From Agelas oroides (Eukaryota; Porifera; Demospongiae; Agelasida; Agelasidae): DNA of 64,000 nt. Made by a program: the position numbers and the translations under genes. The DNA is taken from NCBI GenBank assembly GCA_949130485.1, contig OX422194.1:1900641-1964640 (forward strand). The letters are read 5' to 3'. Every line of letters begins with the position of its first letter. Position 1 is the first letter of the stretch. The notes below the pieces were generated by a model. It worked only from the letters and a program-made list of their open reading frames with translations, did no database searches and had not been told where the DNA came from. This document shows positions 22,001 to 31,200 of this stretch, one piece after another.

Positions 22001-22956
22001 CATAAACTTCAATCCAAGTATCTTGAACAGGTACATAATACTTTACATGTTGTGTATTGATGGGATTACAGTGCCATGCATGTGGTTTTCTGGCTACTCA
22101 CCTCTACTCACCTCGGTAACATGCCAGGGATTGGTCAGCAGCTAACATGAACTTTCTTCCAAGAATTTGTAAAGCGATTTGTCAAACATCTCAACAATAC
22201 CAGAATGTCACCAATTTATATGTAAAACATTATTCTGGGTAAAATGCAAGCAATAAGAGAGAGATTGGTCAGGAGCTAAAAGGGCACTTGGACTTGGACA
22301 CTAAAGCAGCAGAGTTTTTTGCAGCTGTTGTAAGAGCTATCTACTTGGTGACAGCCAGCTTTTCCAAACTGTTGTCCATGCTCACAAGGCGGTTCTTGCA
22401 CTCCTAGGAGCTCCTTGCTAACTGTAGAATACTGTATGCCAAGGTGACCATGCATCGTCAACACTGAAATCGTTTGCTGTTTCATCTTGCAATGAGGTAT
22501 GGTCAGGAATTTCAGCTGTCCATCACTGACGCTTGAAAATTAATTTGTTTGTCCATGTCAAATCTGCAAAACGTTTTTACACCTCAAAAATTTCTTTTAC
22601 ACTTTCTTTTAGTAATTACATTCTAGACAGATAATGCCGTACAGTATGATACAAACATATTCATATAATTATTGAGGCAAATCTTTGCATTATGTGATGT
22701 TTCAAGAGCACTTGTACTGAGGCTGATGAAGAGAAACACTGTGAAGGTAGTTTGTCTTATATACCCTCATTGCTAAAGAATCCTTGTGAATCATAGTTCG
22801 CATTATGTAATACAATGATTGTTGTTTATATTTTGACAGATTCACGACTTGTATGAGGACTTTCACATCACTGAATGCCCTTTGTTGCCAGAAGAAGTGA
22901 GGGGGTGTGAGAAAGTGGAAACATTTTCGAAATTTCTTGTTCAGAGAAGCAAGTAG
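7387..22956 (+). CDS. GET3: GET3/TRC40 tail-anchored-protein targeting ATPase, 9 exons
   Basis: Cytosolic homodimeric ATPase that delivers tail-anchored membrane proteins to the ER receptor (ASNA1 in vertebrates). Exons 7387-7565, 9546-9693, 12968-13031, 13421-13514, 16126-16276, 16412-16516, 21272-21419, 21969-22030 and 22840-22956 join in phase to 355 residues (human protein 348). Visible motifs are the deviant P-loop [10 protein letters not shown] (49-58), switch [17 protein letters not shown] (78-93), PGIDEA (149-154), switch [16 protein letters not shown] (173-186), [14 protein letters not shown] in the nucleotide pocket, the zinc-binding CKMC (Cys301, Cys304), and YEDFHI...PLLPEEVRG. 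Nothing essential is missing, so it should be functional. The introns are heavily loaded with repeats and carry two antisense coding regions. Assignment is secure; exon 3 (64 bp) is the least conserved part. Confidence 0.95.
8138..8692. mobile_element. MITE-like repeat, copy 1 (GET3 intron 1)
   Basis: Its left end TGGGATGAGCCCGAACGAGC is a loose inverted match to its right end, GCTCATTCAGGCTCGTCCCA. The interior shares long blocks with 13671-14107, such as CTACTGCCAGAGTGC, CAGCTACGGACC, GCTCATGATTT and TGAAGCTTAGTC. There is no coding capacity, and the target duplication was not resolved. Confidence 0.6.
10131..10411. mobile_element. Fold-back MITE (GET3 intron 2)
   Basis: The arms are inverted matches of about 110-120 bp each. 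Left TGGCAGTCCCGAATAGAAAT pairs with right ATTTCTATCTGGGACTGCCA, and the inner arms share GAGCTTCCGCTAAGGG and AGCGCTATAGCG. The short spacer is AT-rich. An RNA copy would form a long hairpin. The flanks share only ACATG, so the target duplication is uncertain. Confidence 0.75.
10598..10909 (-). CDS. Small coiled-coil protein ORF inside GET3 intron 2
   Basis: A 103-residue single-exon ORF starting at ATG 10909 (MDATYSTSD...). The frame stays open upstream to 11107 only by running through a (GT)n repeat that encodes His-Thr, so the inner ATG is preferred. Residues from about 25 onward are strongly helical and heptad-like ([53 protein letters not shown]), with charged and hydrophobic alternation typical of a coiled coil, and a basic C-terminus. 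I do not recognise the family. Balanced amino-acid composition argues for real coding, but it could be an exon of a longer antisense gene or a retrocopy fragment. Confidence 0.5.
   Translation of the reverse strand: MDATYSTSDSGKPYEENNILNSSEVKHLMFLYKLYQQIQFRNEKIGEALDELQARINAIERINSWVRESRSISQDLNKIKKQTQSMKTIIRHIWRYAQKQHNY
10928..10958. repeat. (GT)n microsatellite
   Basis: About 15 GT dinucleotides in a row. A second, shorter GT run lies at 11018-11038. Both are in GET3 intron 2. Confidence 0.95.
11353..11427 (+). repeat. tRNA-like sequence (SINE head or tRNA pseudogene)
   Basis: GTGGCTCAGTGGCAGAGC gives a 4-bp D stem, CTGGC/GCCAG a 5-bp anticodon stem, and GGGTTCGACTCC a B box. The anticodon loop lacks U at position 33, and only about five of seven acceptor pairs form. 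It is therefore more likely a tRNA-derived SINE or pseudogene than a working tRNA. Confidence 0.5.
11487..11588. mobile_element. 102-bp MITE of the TAGCCTYGTTCCC family with 9-bp target duplication
   Basis: It begins TAGCCTTGTTCCCAC and ends GGCCTGAGGACAAGGCTA, giving inverted termini. GGTCAATGC is repeated directly on both sides, at 11478-11486 and 11589-11597. The 9-bp duplication points to a Mutator-type transposase acting in trans. The element abuts the 39-bp minisatellite. Confidence 0.75.
11627..12690 (+). repeat. 39-bp minisatellite, about 26 copies
   Basis: The unit contains CCACCATGCCCAGGCACACT followed by CTACTGTGCTYAGACTCAC. The 39-bp period is divisible by three, so every frame reads as a 13-residue repeat on both strands (for example [13 protein letters not shown]). 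Some units are shortened by 6 bp (CTGTGCTCACCC), which also keeps frame. The last copies before 12690 decay. It lies inside GET3 intron 2 and has no separate support as a gene. Confidence 0.95.
13671..14107. mobile_element. MITE-like repeat, copy 2 (GET3 intron 4)
   Basis: It starts TTGGGGCGAGCCTGAGCGAG and ends with CTTGCTCAGGCTCACCCCCA, an inverted match. The interior is colinear with 8138-8540 but shorter at the 3' end. Two short ORFs here (13748-14014) are not conserved between the copies and are not called. Confidence 0.6.
14201..14759. mobile_element. Tc1/mariner-type MITE with TA target duplication
   Basis: The inverted termini are CCGTATAGTGGGAAATTTTC on the left and, read inward on the other strand, CTGTATAGCGGGAAATATTC on the right. 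TA is present at both borders (14199-14200 and 14760-14761). The termini GTATAGYGGGAAA and the TA duplication fit the mariner group. The 108-codon ORF across 14225-14551 lies wholly within the element and lacks transposase motifs. Confidence 0.75.
14982..15037. repeat. (GTGC)n / (GT)n microsatellite
   Basis: Alternating GTGC and GTGT tetranucleotides over about 55 bp in GET3 intron 4. Confidence 0.9.
16035..16094. repeat. (CA)n microsatellite close to a GET3 splice acceptor
   Basis: About 28 CA dinucleotides. It ends roughly 30 bp before the GET3 exon 5 acceptor at 16125, so length changes could affect recognition of that acceptor. It is preceded by a copy of the CCTGGGAACGAGG repeat (about 15958-16024). 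Confidence 0.95.
16742..17190. mobile_element. 449-bp fold-back element with ~190-bp arms (GET3 intron 6)
   Basis: The termini are CCAGAGGAG and CTCCTCTGG, flanked by TAGTATA on both sides (16735-16741 and 17191-17197). The two arms pair over about 190 bp, including the near-perfect inner block with GAAATCGATTTTCACAACGG and ACTCGCTCAGTGGATACTG. The loop is about 60 bp. There is no coding capacity. A 7-bp (or imperfect 8-bp) duplication leaves the superfamily open. Confidence 0.8.
17420..17660. repeat. ~48-bp minisatellite, about five copies
   Basis: Repeated blocks CTTTCTATGTAAGGAACC and TTCCATATAAGGAACTTTTC alternate with some partial units. The minus frame reads as a Trp/Tyr-rich pseudo-peptide, which is a by-product of the repeat. 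It lies in GET3 intron 6. Confidence 0.85.
18059..18826 (-). CDS. RING and TRAF-type zinc-finger protein, intronless, nested in GET3 intron 6
   Basis: A 255-residue ORF. ATG 18826 was chosen because upstream codons run into the 43-bp minisatellite. Family role: TRAF-like adaptors and E3 ligases in receptor signalling. Residues 27-65 form a RING finger (C27-x2-C30, CCGKIFC at 42-48, C51, C62-x2-C65). Four to five TRAF-type zinc fingers follow: C88/C95/H107/C111, C118/C122/H134/C139, C146/C149/H162/C166, C173/C177/H190/C194 and C201/C206/H218. The tail (222-250) is a short helix. There is no MATH/TRAF-C domain, so receptor binding as in true TRAFs is not expected. The usual RING CGH is CGK here, with an extra adjacent Cys42. 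Being single-exon, nested and antisense is consistent with a retrocopy that stayed open. Confidence 0.85.
   Translation of the reverse strand: MATTEPQASVNGYTYKFMDNLPDDMICLICHLAARNPHQRDCCGKIFCKACLDEHEKHSNQCPNCRQNGKIFYDRRSERQIKSLKMSCENEEKGCNWEGELFNLESHTKDCQYAVISCSNQCPEQVMRKDLESHLLNNCQLREHRCPTCNQSGPYQTMTTTHLDQCPETIVPCPNECGVPDMARKNLMKHRALCPAEEIQCGYPGCDIQLRREELKQHDKQYQLEHLQLSRTAFQAILQSQRELLGLIQQLSTSQ
18852..19590. repeat. 43-bp minisatellite, 17 copies, starting 26 bp upstream of the RING/TRAF-zf ATG
   Basis: The unit contains GTAGCACACGAGAGACGCAC and ATAACATGTTAGCAAACAAC. CACGAGAGA recurs from 18854 to 19543 every 43 bp, with one 44-bp unit. Copies are nearly identical, differing mainly at one A/G (GAGACACAC versus GAGACGCAC), so the array is young. 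It occupies the position where the nested gene's promoter should be. Confidence 0.95.
20853..20952. mobile_element. 100-bp MITE of the CCTCGTTCCCAGG family with 9-bp target duplication
   Basis: It begins TACCCTCGTTCCCAGGCC and ends GAGCCTGGGAACAAGGCTA. CTTTCCAGT is repeated directly at 20844-20852 and 20953-20961. The interior has TTGCAGTACGGAAAAGCGGG, shared with other copies in the window. It lies in GET3 intron 6. Confidence 0.85.
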
Positions 22957-23898
22957 ACAGTTGATTCATGTACAGTATATCCATGTTTAATGGCTTACTG
23001 TCCAATTGTACAAACCTCAGTTGTAATTGAAAAAGTGACACCTTGATCTCTGTATCATGTGTGGCAGTTTGATTCTTATTGTGGAGTGAGTCTGATTGGG
23101 CGATATCTGCATTATGTATTGAGGAGTAGCCTTGATCTTGTTTTAGAGTGGTTCCGTGTTTCACGCACACTGAGTTAGCATCAGTCATACCATCACACTG
23201 GCAAAATAGACTGCTGAAATTGCATACATGCAGGACAACTGTGTGCACATGGTATTAAACAGTGGAGAGGTATGTAATACTTTTCAAATCAACAACTTGT
23301 AACTCAAACTTCCACTGATTTTGTGATGAGGTTTAACCTACTAAAGACCAATTTGCTTCACAAATAATCGCAATTGCAATCTATTACTATACTGACTAGT
23401 TCACAATTAATTATAGGTCTCATGAGCCAAAACCCACATACTTTCACAATTAAGGCAGGTCTAGATGTTTGTGTAATGGTTGCATGCAATTCCTATATAT
23501 AATGGTTGCATAGGTAATGATATCTCTGCACTGTCACTGTGGCATCCTACTGGAGTGTGACGGGCTTATTACTAACTATTAAATTACTAAGTAAGTAGCT
23601 AGCAAGTGGCGTAGAAGAAATCTTTAATTTCTGTATTCTTCCTTACAATTTCCCCCATCTGTGACCCATGCAGTATATATCACGTACACATACGTATACA
23701 CACAGAGAAAGAAATGAATACTGTGGCCCGGTTCATTATACTATTACGGTTTACAAAAACTTTGTGATCAACCTAGCTCGTAATGACATGAAAGTGAATT
23801 TTGAGATCTAGCTACACGTAACAATAATGATATCTCTTATTATCAGAATGTAGTCTGCTGCATGGGCTTAAGGCTGGGAAGGGTGTGAAGTGATGACA
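22957..23898. other. Intergenic, nothing recognised
   Basis: Downstream of the GET3 stop codon. It is AT-rich and unique-looking, and presumably holds the GET3 3' UTR. No ORF with family-like composition, no tandem repeat and no convincing terminal inverted repeat was seen. Confidence 0.5.
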
Positions 23899-24111
23899 TC
23901 ACTCTGTATCTCCACCCCTGCTCCTGCATGGGGGAAGCCTCTGCCAAGTTTTAGATTGTCCTCTTGTGGTATACGTTATGCAGGGTGCATGTAGAAACTT
24001 GCAGCAGATGCAAAATATTATGCACCAAAATGCAGTCACCAGAAACAGAACCCCCAGCACAGATCCAACACATATAACAGCATCAAGAATCAACCATATG
24101 GGAAGCTTCGA
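23899..24111 (-). CDS. Possible exon of a single-pass membrane protein
   Basis: The open frame reads through a strongly hydrophobic stretch (VICVGSVLGVLFLVTAFWC) followed by Cys-rich IIFCICCK and a short polar tail ending at 23899. This looks like a transmembrane segment with a juxtamembrane palmitoylation-type cysteine cluster and a cytoplasmic tail. No ATG lies in a good position, so it would have to be a terminal exon of a larger gene; upstream exons were not found. It could also be chance, since hydrophobic frames are common in AT-rich DNA. Confidence 0.25.
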   Translation of the reverse strand, partial: SKLPIWLILDAVICVGSVLGVLFLVTAFWCIIFCICCKFLHAPCITYTTRGQSKTWQRLPPCRSRGGDTE

Positions 24112-24294
24112 TCATTGTTCTCAGGTATGTAGTCTTTTAGAGAGCTACGTCCCAGTGTAAGTGACCCGGACTTGGAAGAAGAAAACATAATGTCTTAGTA
24201 GTGAAAGTTGCCCTACTCATTTAAAGTTGTGTCTGTTTCTTAAAGTACTCATGTACAGCATAAATATAACTGTTCATTGTCTTCACCAGTTCTA

Positions 24295-24762
24295 CTAGTT
24301 AATATAGAATGCCTGATATCGTGGCAGTGGCGTAGCCATGTCACATTGATTGATTGATTGATTGATTAATTGATATGACACCATACAGGCATTGCACAAA
24401 AGCAAAAGAACAAATACTAGGCCTAGTCCAAACACACAAAAGTCGAGGACAACATAATTATAGAGAGCATGGCAAACACTTGCTAGGACACAAAACACCA
24501 GTCTCAGTCCAAGATCAACCATACTCATCCATATGACATCAGAGATACTTGACAAAGTCCTCTGGTAGATCTGAACCCTCTTGACACCGTCGCCAATGTG
24601 CACTAAGGGGGCTACCCATCCCGCCATGACAGCTAGTACAAGCCAAAGTGTGCCCAAGTGCCACGTGTACACACCTAGCAGCATCGAAGTGGTCCAGACC
24701 GTAAAGACACCATCACTGAGCTTCATCTTGTTGTACCCCCTCAGGAGTCTCTCGAAACACAC
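24295..24762 (-). CDS. Hydrophobic multi-span ORF inside the hAT-like element
   Basis: An open frame of 155 codons; the first ATG is at 24726. Three to four hydrophobic segments are visible (LGTLWLVLAVMAGWVAPLV, LGLRLVFCVLASVCHAL, FCVFGLGLVFVLLLLC), separated by charged loops such as HIGDGVKRVQIYQRTL. The frame leaves the element through its terminal repeat and stops 30 bp outside, so the last residues are not native. The composition looks like a real membrane protein or a captured exon. No family was recognised. Confidence 0.35.
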   Translation of the reverse strand: MCFERLLRGYNKMKLSDGVFTVWTTSMLLGVYTWHLGTLWLVLAVMAGWVAPLVHIGDGVKRVQIYQRTLSSISDVIWMSMVDLGLRLVFCVLASVCHALYNYVVLDFCVFGLGLVFVLLLLCNACMVSYQLINQSINQCDMATPLPRYQAFYIN

Positions 24763-25190
24763 ATAAACATACTAACTCATGAGCTGAGGCATTCAGAATA
24801 CACCTTCAGAACAGACAGCAACTCAGGTCGCCATAGACGACGCCCGGGCACCGCACGCGCTTGTTTGTTTGTTTTTTTTTGGTCGGGGGGAGGGCGGGCT
24901 GGGGGCATGCTCCCCTAGTAAATTTTTGCATCTTAGAGGTAGCTACTCAGATTGTTCTTGAGACTATTTTTGAAATGCCGTCGGTCTTGAATCGGGAGTA
25001 GCTCTGACCCATGACTTCGGCATACGTCCGCGCAGCACAGGTCTTCACCAGTATTAAACCCCAAACGTGCGAACGGTGCTCGGAGGTTAAGAGAGCGTAG
25101 GAAACTGCATCATTGCAAATAGCTATAGTACGAAAGTACGATGTTCAACTGTTTTCCGGACGCTGACGCCCGGGTTTGGCTACGCCACTG
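24325..25190. mobile_element. 866-bp hAT-like element with 8-bp target duplication
   Basis: The inverted termini CAGTGGCGTAGCCA and TGGCTACGCCACTG are exact over 14 bp. TATCGTGG (24317-24324) and TATCATGG (25191-25198) are an 8-bp duplication with one mismatch. Both features fit the hAT superfamily. Near the left end is a (GATT)n tract (24346-24373), and the interior includes GGGGGCATGCTCCCC. There is no hAT transposase; instead it carries a multi-membrane-span ORF (next entry). Confidence 0.85.
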
Positions 25191-25739
25191 TATCATGGTA
25201 AGTGATGTGGTTTGGAGTGAAAACTACCAAGAGGGAGGGCTTCATGCATATGTTCCTTACAATGGAGGTCATGCCTGTATGTTAATAGCTCAGTTAGTCT
25301 CATCACTCAGGAAGGGATACATTGATGATTGCTGCACCAAAAACCTGAACAGGACACTGTAAGTGTTAATTGACAGAATCAAAGTGTAAGAGACAAAGTC
25401 TGACCTTGGGGAATAACACAATTGTTACAATTTGATGTAACTGTAAAACATAGAAGTAATAACCTTCTGTAGCGTGCTACACCATCGCCATCTGTGCAAG
25501 GATATACATGTTGTTATGTGGACCATTGTTGTGTCACATCACTTTGACATGTGTTAACCGTCAGGCAAATAAAAGTGATCAGATGTGAATGACTATGCAG
25601 AGGAACAGTATAACAGTATGTGAATTCCAATAATTTAACTTATAGACTTAGAGAATTCATTACATACATGCACAATAGTATAGTGGTACAACCTACAACC
25701 ATTCATCTCATCACCTCCATCAGAGCATGTCCTGTATCC

Positions 25740-26843
25740 ATTGCATCATGAAGCTAGCAGGCTTGTAGAGGTTGGTGCCTTTCAACTGTCTATTTCCTAT
25801 GCTTCATGTCAATAAGCTACTTGCATTAGTGCAACCTTTGTTTAGGGTTTGGGTTAGCCGTCAATTTGCCTGAATTTCATGTATCTGCGCTAAATCGGCA
25901 TTGCACGACCTCGCGTGACAACGATTTGATATCAGGCTTGTAGAGCTTGGTGCCTTTATTGCACAAACTAACGGCCTACATTTTCCTACTCTTTATTCCC
26001 TAAGCTTCCTTTTAATATGCTACTTGCATTACTACAACGTTTGTTTTGAACTAGGGTTAGCCGTCAATTTGCGTGAATTTCATGTGTCTGCGCTAATTCG
26101 GCATTGCGCGACATCGTGTGAAAAGGATTTGCTAGCAGGATTGTAGAGGTTGGTCACTTTATTGCACAAACTAATGGCTTACATTTTTCTACTCTCTATT
26201 CCCTAAGCTTCATGTTGATATGCTACCTCCATTAGTGCAACCTTAGTTTAGGGTTTGGGTTAGCCGTCAATTTGCGTGAATTTCACGTATCTGCGCTAAT
26301 TTGGCATTGCACGACCTCGTGTAAACGATTTGCTAGCAGGCTTGTAGAGGTTGGTGGCTTGTAGAGGTTGGTGTCTTTATTGCACAAACTAACGGTTTAC
26401 ATTTTCAACTCTCTCTTCCAGGTTAGGGGTAGCAGTGAATTTGCGTAAATTTCCATTGACTGAGCTGATTCGGCATTATATACGGCGTTGTATGAGACGG
26501 ATTTGTTAGCAGGCTCGTACAGGTTTGTGCGTTTCTTGCAGAAACTGAGGGTTTACATTTGTAAACTCTCCATGCTATTAGCTTCTTGTTTATATGCTAC
26601 TTGCATTAGTGCAACGTTTGCTCCGGGTTAGGGGTAGCCGTGAATTTGCGTGAATTTCCATTGACTGCGCAGATTCGGCATTATACGGCGTTGTAGGAGA
26701 CGGATTTGTTAGCAGGCTCGTACAAGATAGTGCCTTTATTCCACAGACTGAGAGTTTATAGTTTTAAACTCTACAGACCCCTAGCTTCTTGTTGATATGC
26801 TACTTGCAGTAGTGCAACGTTTGCTCCGGGTTAGGGTTAGTCG
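25740..26843. repeat. ~200-bp tandem repeat, about six diverged copies
   Basis: Units start near 25758, 25932, 26134, 26336, 26508 and 26711, with shared blocks AGCAGGCTTGTAGAGGTTGG, TATGCTACTTGCATTAGTGC, GTCAATTTGCGTGAATTTC and GATTCGGCATTATACGGCG. Spacing varies from 172 to 203 bp. The array resumes at 28211-28261 after the insertion at 26844-28201, then gives way to satellite A. Confidence 0.85.
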
Positions 26844-27268
26844 TAGCCTCGTCCCCGGCGCGCGCGAAACGGAGAAGCGCCTGGTACACACTGTTTGCGC
26901 ATGCGTTTCATCTCCCCAAGATGTGGGGACTCCGGACTATTTTCTGATTCTTCCGTGTTATGTGACGTCAGAGCTCGGACTCGACATAGTAAACTTGTAA
27001 GGATAATGAAAGTTCGGATTTTCAGCAAGCAATTTATCAAGCCCTTCAGCGACTTGCGACCCCAAGTATGGTTATCTAAACTTTCAACTCTCCGCTTGCA
27101 CTTCGCACACATGAGATTCGGTAAGCCGTCGTCATGGTTCAACGTTATATCCAACAGAGCGCTTATCCTTGATGCTAGTCTTTCCTGGCTAGCTTTTTTA
27201 CCAAATAATGCTACTCTATGGTGGCTATAAGCCACAGAGGATCAGCAAAGGCGGCACACCGATGCCAT
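26837..27268 (-). pseudogene. Broken ZAD-like zinc-binding domain ORF
   Basis: From ATG 27268 the frame reads MASVCRLC, then a TGA stop (27244-27242), then continues SSVAYSHHRVALFGKK, SRISALLDITLNHDDGL, PNLMCAKCKRRVESLDN. CxxC, a spacer of about 50 residues, a DDGLP motif and a second CxxCKRRVE are the signature of zinc-finger-associated (ZAD) domains, which mediate dimerisation at the N-terminus of zinc-finger proteins. The frame then runs on to 26837 with low-complexity basic sequence. The stop sits immediately after the first CxxC. Downstream C2H2 fingers are absent. It is either a dead first exon or a fragment captured by the enclosing transposon. Confidence 0.55.
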
Positions 27269-28201
27269 TTTCGCTAACTGGTCCACGTCGGGATGTTTAC
27301 TACTTGAATTTTGTCAGAGCACACGCCCCTAAACAGTGTAAACGTCATAAACGTGAGCAACGCCATTTTTAATTAATCGCAAAGCTAGGCAAAAGGTGGG
27401 CATCCTCTATCGCAAGTGCTACAAAAATGCCAACAATGCCACAATGCTGAAACTCTATATCTTTCCTGTATTAGACCTGAACTAGAGTACACTGCCACTG
27501 TCTGGTCTCCTCATCAAAAGAGTCAAATTGACACTCTTGAATCTGTTCAGAAACTTGCATTGCGTGTATGTTTTAGGAATTGGGACACCAATTACCATAC
27601 CCTGCTCTCCACGAATAACATTCCAAGTCTGTCCAAAAGAAGGTTCTTTTTACGTCTAAGTTTTCTATTTAATATTGTTAAAGGAGTATACAGTCTGCCA
27701 CACAACGCACCTATCGAAATAAGAGAGTACCACCACTACTCCCGATCTCACAGTCTCACCTTGAAAGTTCCATATGCTAAGACCAATGCATTTTACTACT
27801 CATTCTTTTGTAACACTCTTCGCCACTGGAATGCACTTCCACATGATATTATTGACTCCCCTGATGCCGAACACTTCAAGAGTAAATTATCTGTTCACTT
27901 CAGAAACATGCATTAATTCCTACCTTAAAATAGTATTTTTTAACTACCTATATCATACCTAGTATAATATTACTTCTTTAATGCACACCACTAGATTTAA
28001 ATATATGACTTGTACTATAATATTGTAACATTCGGTCCACACTTGTATTAGCATCATGCCATTTGTGTATCCATGCTCTATATATGCAAAATTATTATAA
28101 ATAAAAAAATTTTAAAAAATAAAATAATAAAATTAAAAATTAAAACCACACGCGCATCAGTGCGTAACAGCCGCTCTTCCTCAGCGCCGGGTACCAGGCT
28201 A
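26844..28201. mobile_element. 1358-bp element with TAGCCTCGTCCCCGGCGC termini and 9-bp target duplication
   Basis: The left end TAGCCTCGTCCCCGGCGC is an inverted match to the right end GCGCCGGGTACCAGGCTA. GGTTAGTCG (26835-26843) and GGTTACTCG (28202-28210) form a 9-bp duplication with one mismatch, and removing the element restores a normal unit of the surrounding ~200-bp repeat. The termini and duplication size match the 100-bp MITEs at 11487 and 20853, so this is a larger relative. It contains a broken ZAD-like ORF and a LINE 3' fragment. Confidence 0.75.
27388..28145 (+). pseudogene. 5'-truncated non-LTR retrotransposon (LINE) 3' end
   Basis: The open frame 27416-27916 reads LYLSCIRPELEYTATVWSPH, LESVQKLALRVCF, NTLRHWNALPHDII, which is the C-terminal region that follows the reverse transcriptase in CR1/L2/Jockey-type LINE ORF2 proteins. 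The preceding codons (VGILYRKCYKNANNATMLKL) are in another frame, so there is a frameshift near 27465. Reverse transcriptase and endonuclease domains are missing. An A-rich tail (about 28088-28145) marks the 3' end. It is inactive. Confidence 0.8.
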
Positions 28202-31200
28202 GGTTACTCGTGAATTTGCGTGAATTCCATTGACTGCGCAGATTCGGCATTATACGGCGTTGAGACACCATGAGACACCATGAGCCTACATCCAAGACAC
28301 AATGAGATATATTAAGACAGCATGAGACACCATGAGACTCCATGAGACATCATAAGACACCATGAGACACCATGAGACATCATAAGACACCATGAGACAC
28401 CATGAGACACCATGAGACATCATAAGACACCATGAGACACCATGAGACACCATGAGACATCATAACACACCATGAGACACCATGAGACATATTAAGACCC
28501 GATGAAACATCATAAGACACCATGAGACAGTATGAGACTGCATGAGACATCATAAGACAAGACACCATGAGACTACAACAAATGACACCATGCGACACAA
28601 TGAAACATATCATGGGACATCATAAGACATCATGAGACACCAACAGACTCAATGAGACGTCATAAGACAACATGAGACACCATGACACTCCATGAAACAT
28701 CATAAGACACCATGAGACACCATGAGACATATTAAGACAGCATGAGACACCATTAGACTCCATGAGACATCATAAGACATCATGAGACACCATGAGACAC
28801 CATGAGACATCATAAGACACCATGATACACCATGAGACTCCATGAGACATCATAGGACACCATGAGACACCATGAGACTCCATGAGATACCATAAGACAC
28901 CATGAGACTATATCATAAGACACCATGAGACACCATGAGACATATTAAGACTCCTTGAGACATCAAAGACACTATGAGACCCAATAACACTCCATGAGAC
29001 ATCATAAAACACCATGAGACAACATGACACCACATCATCGGACACCATGAGACATATTAAGACTCCATCAGACATCATCAGACACCATGAGACACAATGA
29101 GACTCCATGAGACATCATAAGACACCATGAGATACCATGAGACTACATCATAAGACACCATGAGACATATTAAGCCACTAGGAGACATCATAAGACGCCA
29201 TGAGACACGATGACACTCCATGAGACATCATAAGACACCATGAGACACCATTAGACATAATAAGACTGCATGAGACATCATAAGACACCATGAGACACCA
29301 TGAGACTATATCATAAGACACCATGAGACACTATGAGACACATTGAGACTCCATGAGGCATCATAAGACACCATGAGACACCATGAGACTCCATGGGACA
29401 TAAGACACCATGAGACACCATGAGACTCCATGAGACATCATCAGACACCGTGAGACACCATGAGACTACATCCTAAGACACCATGAGACACCATGAGACT
29501 GTATGAGACATCATAAAACACCATGAGACACCATGAGACTCAATGAGATATCATAACACACCATGAGACACAATGAGACTCCCTGAGACATCATCAGACA
29601 TCATGAGACACCATGAGACTACATCACAAGACACCATGAGACACCATGAGACTGTATGAGATATCATAAAACACCATGAGACACCATGAGACTCCATGAG
29701 ACATCATGAGACACCATTAGACTCCATGAGAGATCATAAGACACCATGAGACTCCATGAGACGTCATAAGATACCATGAGACACAATGAGACTACATCAT
29801 AAGACACCATGAGACACCTTGAGACATAATAAGACAGCAAGAGACACCATGAGACCCCATGAGACATCATAAGACACCATGAGACACCATCAGACTACAT
29901 CATAAGACATCATCAGACACCTTGAGACTGCATGAGACATCATATACAAGACACCACGAGACACCATGAGACATATTAAGACTCGATCCATGAGACATCA
30001 TAAGACACCATGAGACACAAATAGACTCCATCACACATCATAAGATAACATCAGACACCATGAGACTACATCACAAGACACCATGAGAAACCATCACACA
30101 CATTAAGACTCATTGAGACATCATAAGACACCATGAGACAACATGAGACTCCATGAAACATCATAACCCACTATGAGACATGAAACTACACCATTACACA
30201 CCATGACACACCATCAGGTGTATTAAGACTCCATGAGATATCATAAAACACCATGAGACACCATGTGACTCCATGAGACATCATAAGACACCATGAGACA
30301 CCACGACACTCCATGAGACATCATAAGACACCATGAGACTACATCATAAGACACCATGAGACACCATGAGGCTGTATGAGACATAGTAAAACACCATGAG
30401 TCACCATGAGACTCCATGAGACATCATAAGACACCATGAGATACCATGAGACTCCATAAGACATCATAAGACAGCATGAGACACCATGAGACTCCATGAG
30501 ACACCCTAAGACACCATGAGACACAATGAGACTACATCACAAGACACCATGAGACACCATGAGACTGTATGAGACATAATAAAACGCTATGAGTCACCAT
30601 GAGACTCCATGAGACATAATGAGACATATTAAGACGCCATGAGACATCATAAGACACCATGAGACACAATGAGACTCCATGAGACATCATAAGACACCAT
30701 GAGACACCATGAGACTCCATGAGACACCATAAGTCACCATGAGACACAATGAGACTACATCACAAGACACCATGAGACACCATGAGACTGTATGAGACAT
30801 AATAAAACGCTATGAGTCACCATGAGACTCCATGAGACATAATGAGACATATTAAGACGCCATGAGACATCATAAGACACCATGAGACACAATGAGACTC
30901 CATGAGACATCATAAGACACCATGAGATACCATGAGACTACATCATAAGACACCATGCGACACCATGACACATATTAAGACACTAGGAGACACCATAAGA
31001 CGCCATGAGACACGATGACACTCCATGAGACATCATAAGACACCATGAGACTACATCATAAGACACCATGAGACAACATTAGACATAATAAGACTGCATG
31101 AGACATCATAAGACACCATGAGACACCATGAGACTATATCATCAGACACCATGAGACACCATGAGACATATTGAGACTCCATGAGACATCATAAGACACC

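Noticed and set aside
22868-23248. 126-codon minus-strand ORF
   Set aside because: It overlaps the last GET3 exon and its 3' UTR in antisense, and its composition is unremarkable.
25141-25362. 73-codon plus-strand ORF
   Set aside because: It starts inside the hAT-like element and crosses its right border into flanking DNA; no family was recognised.
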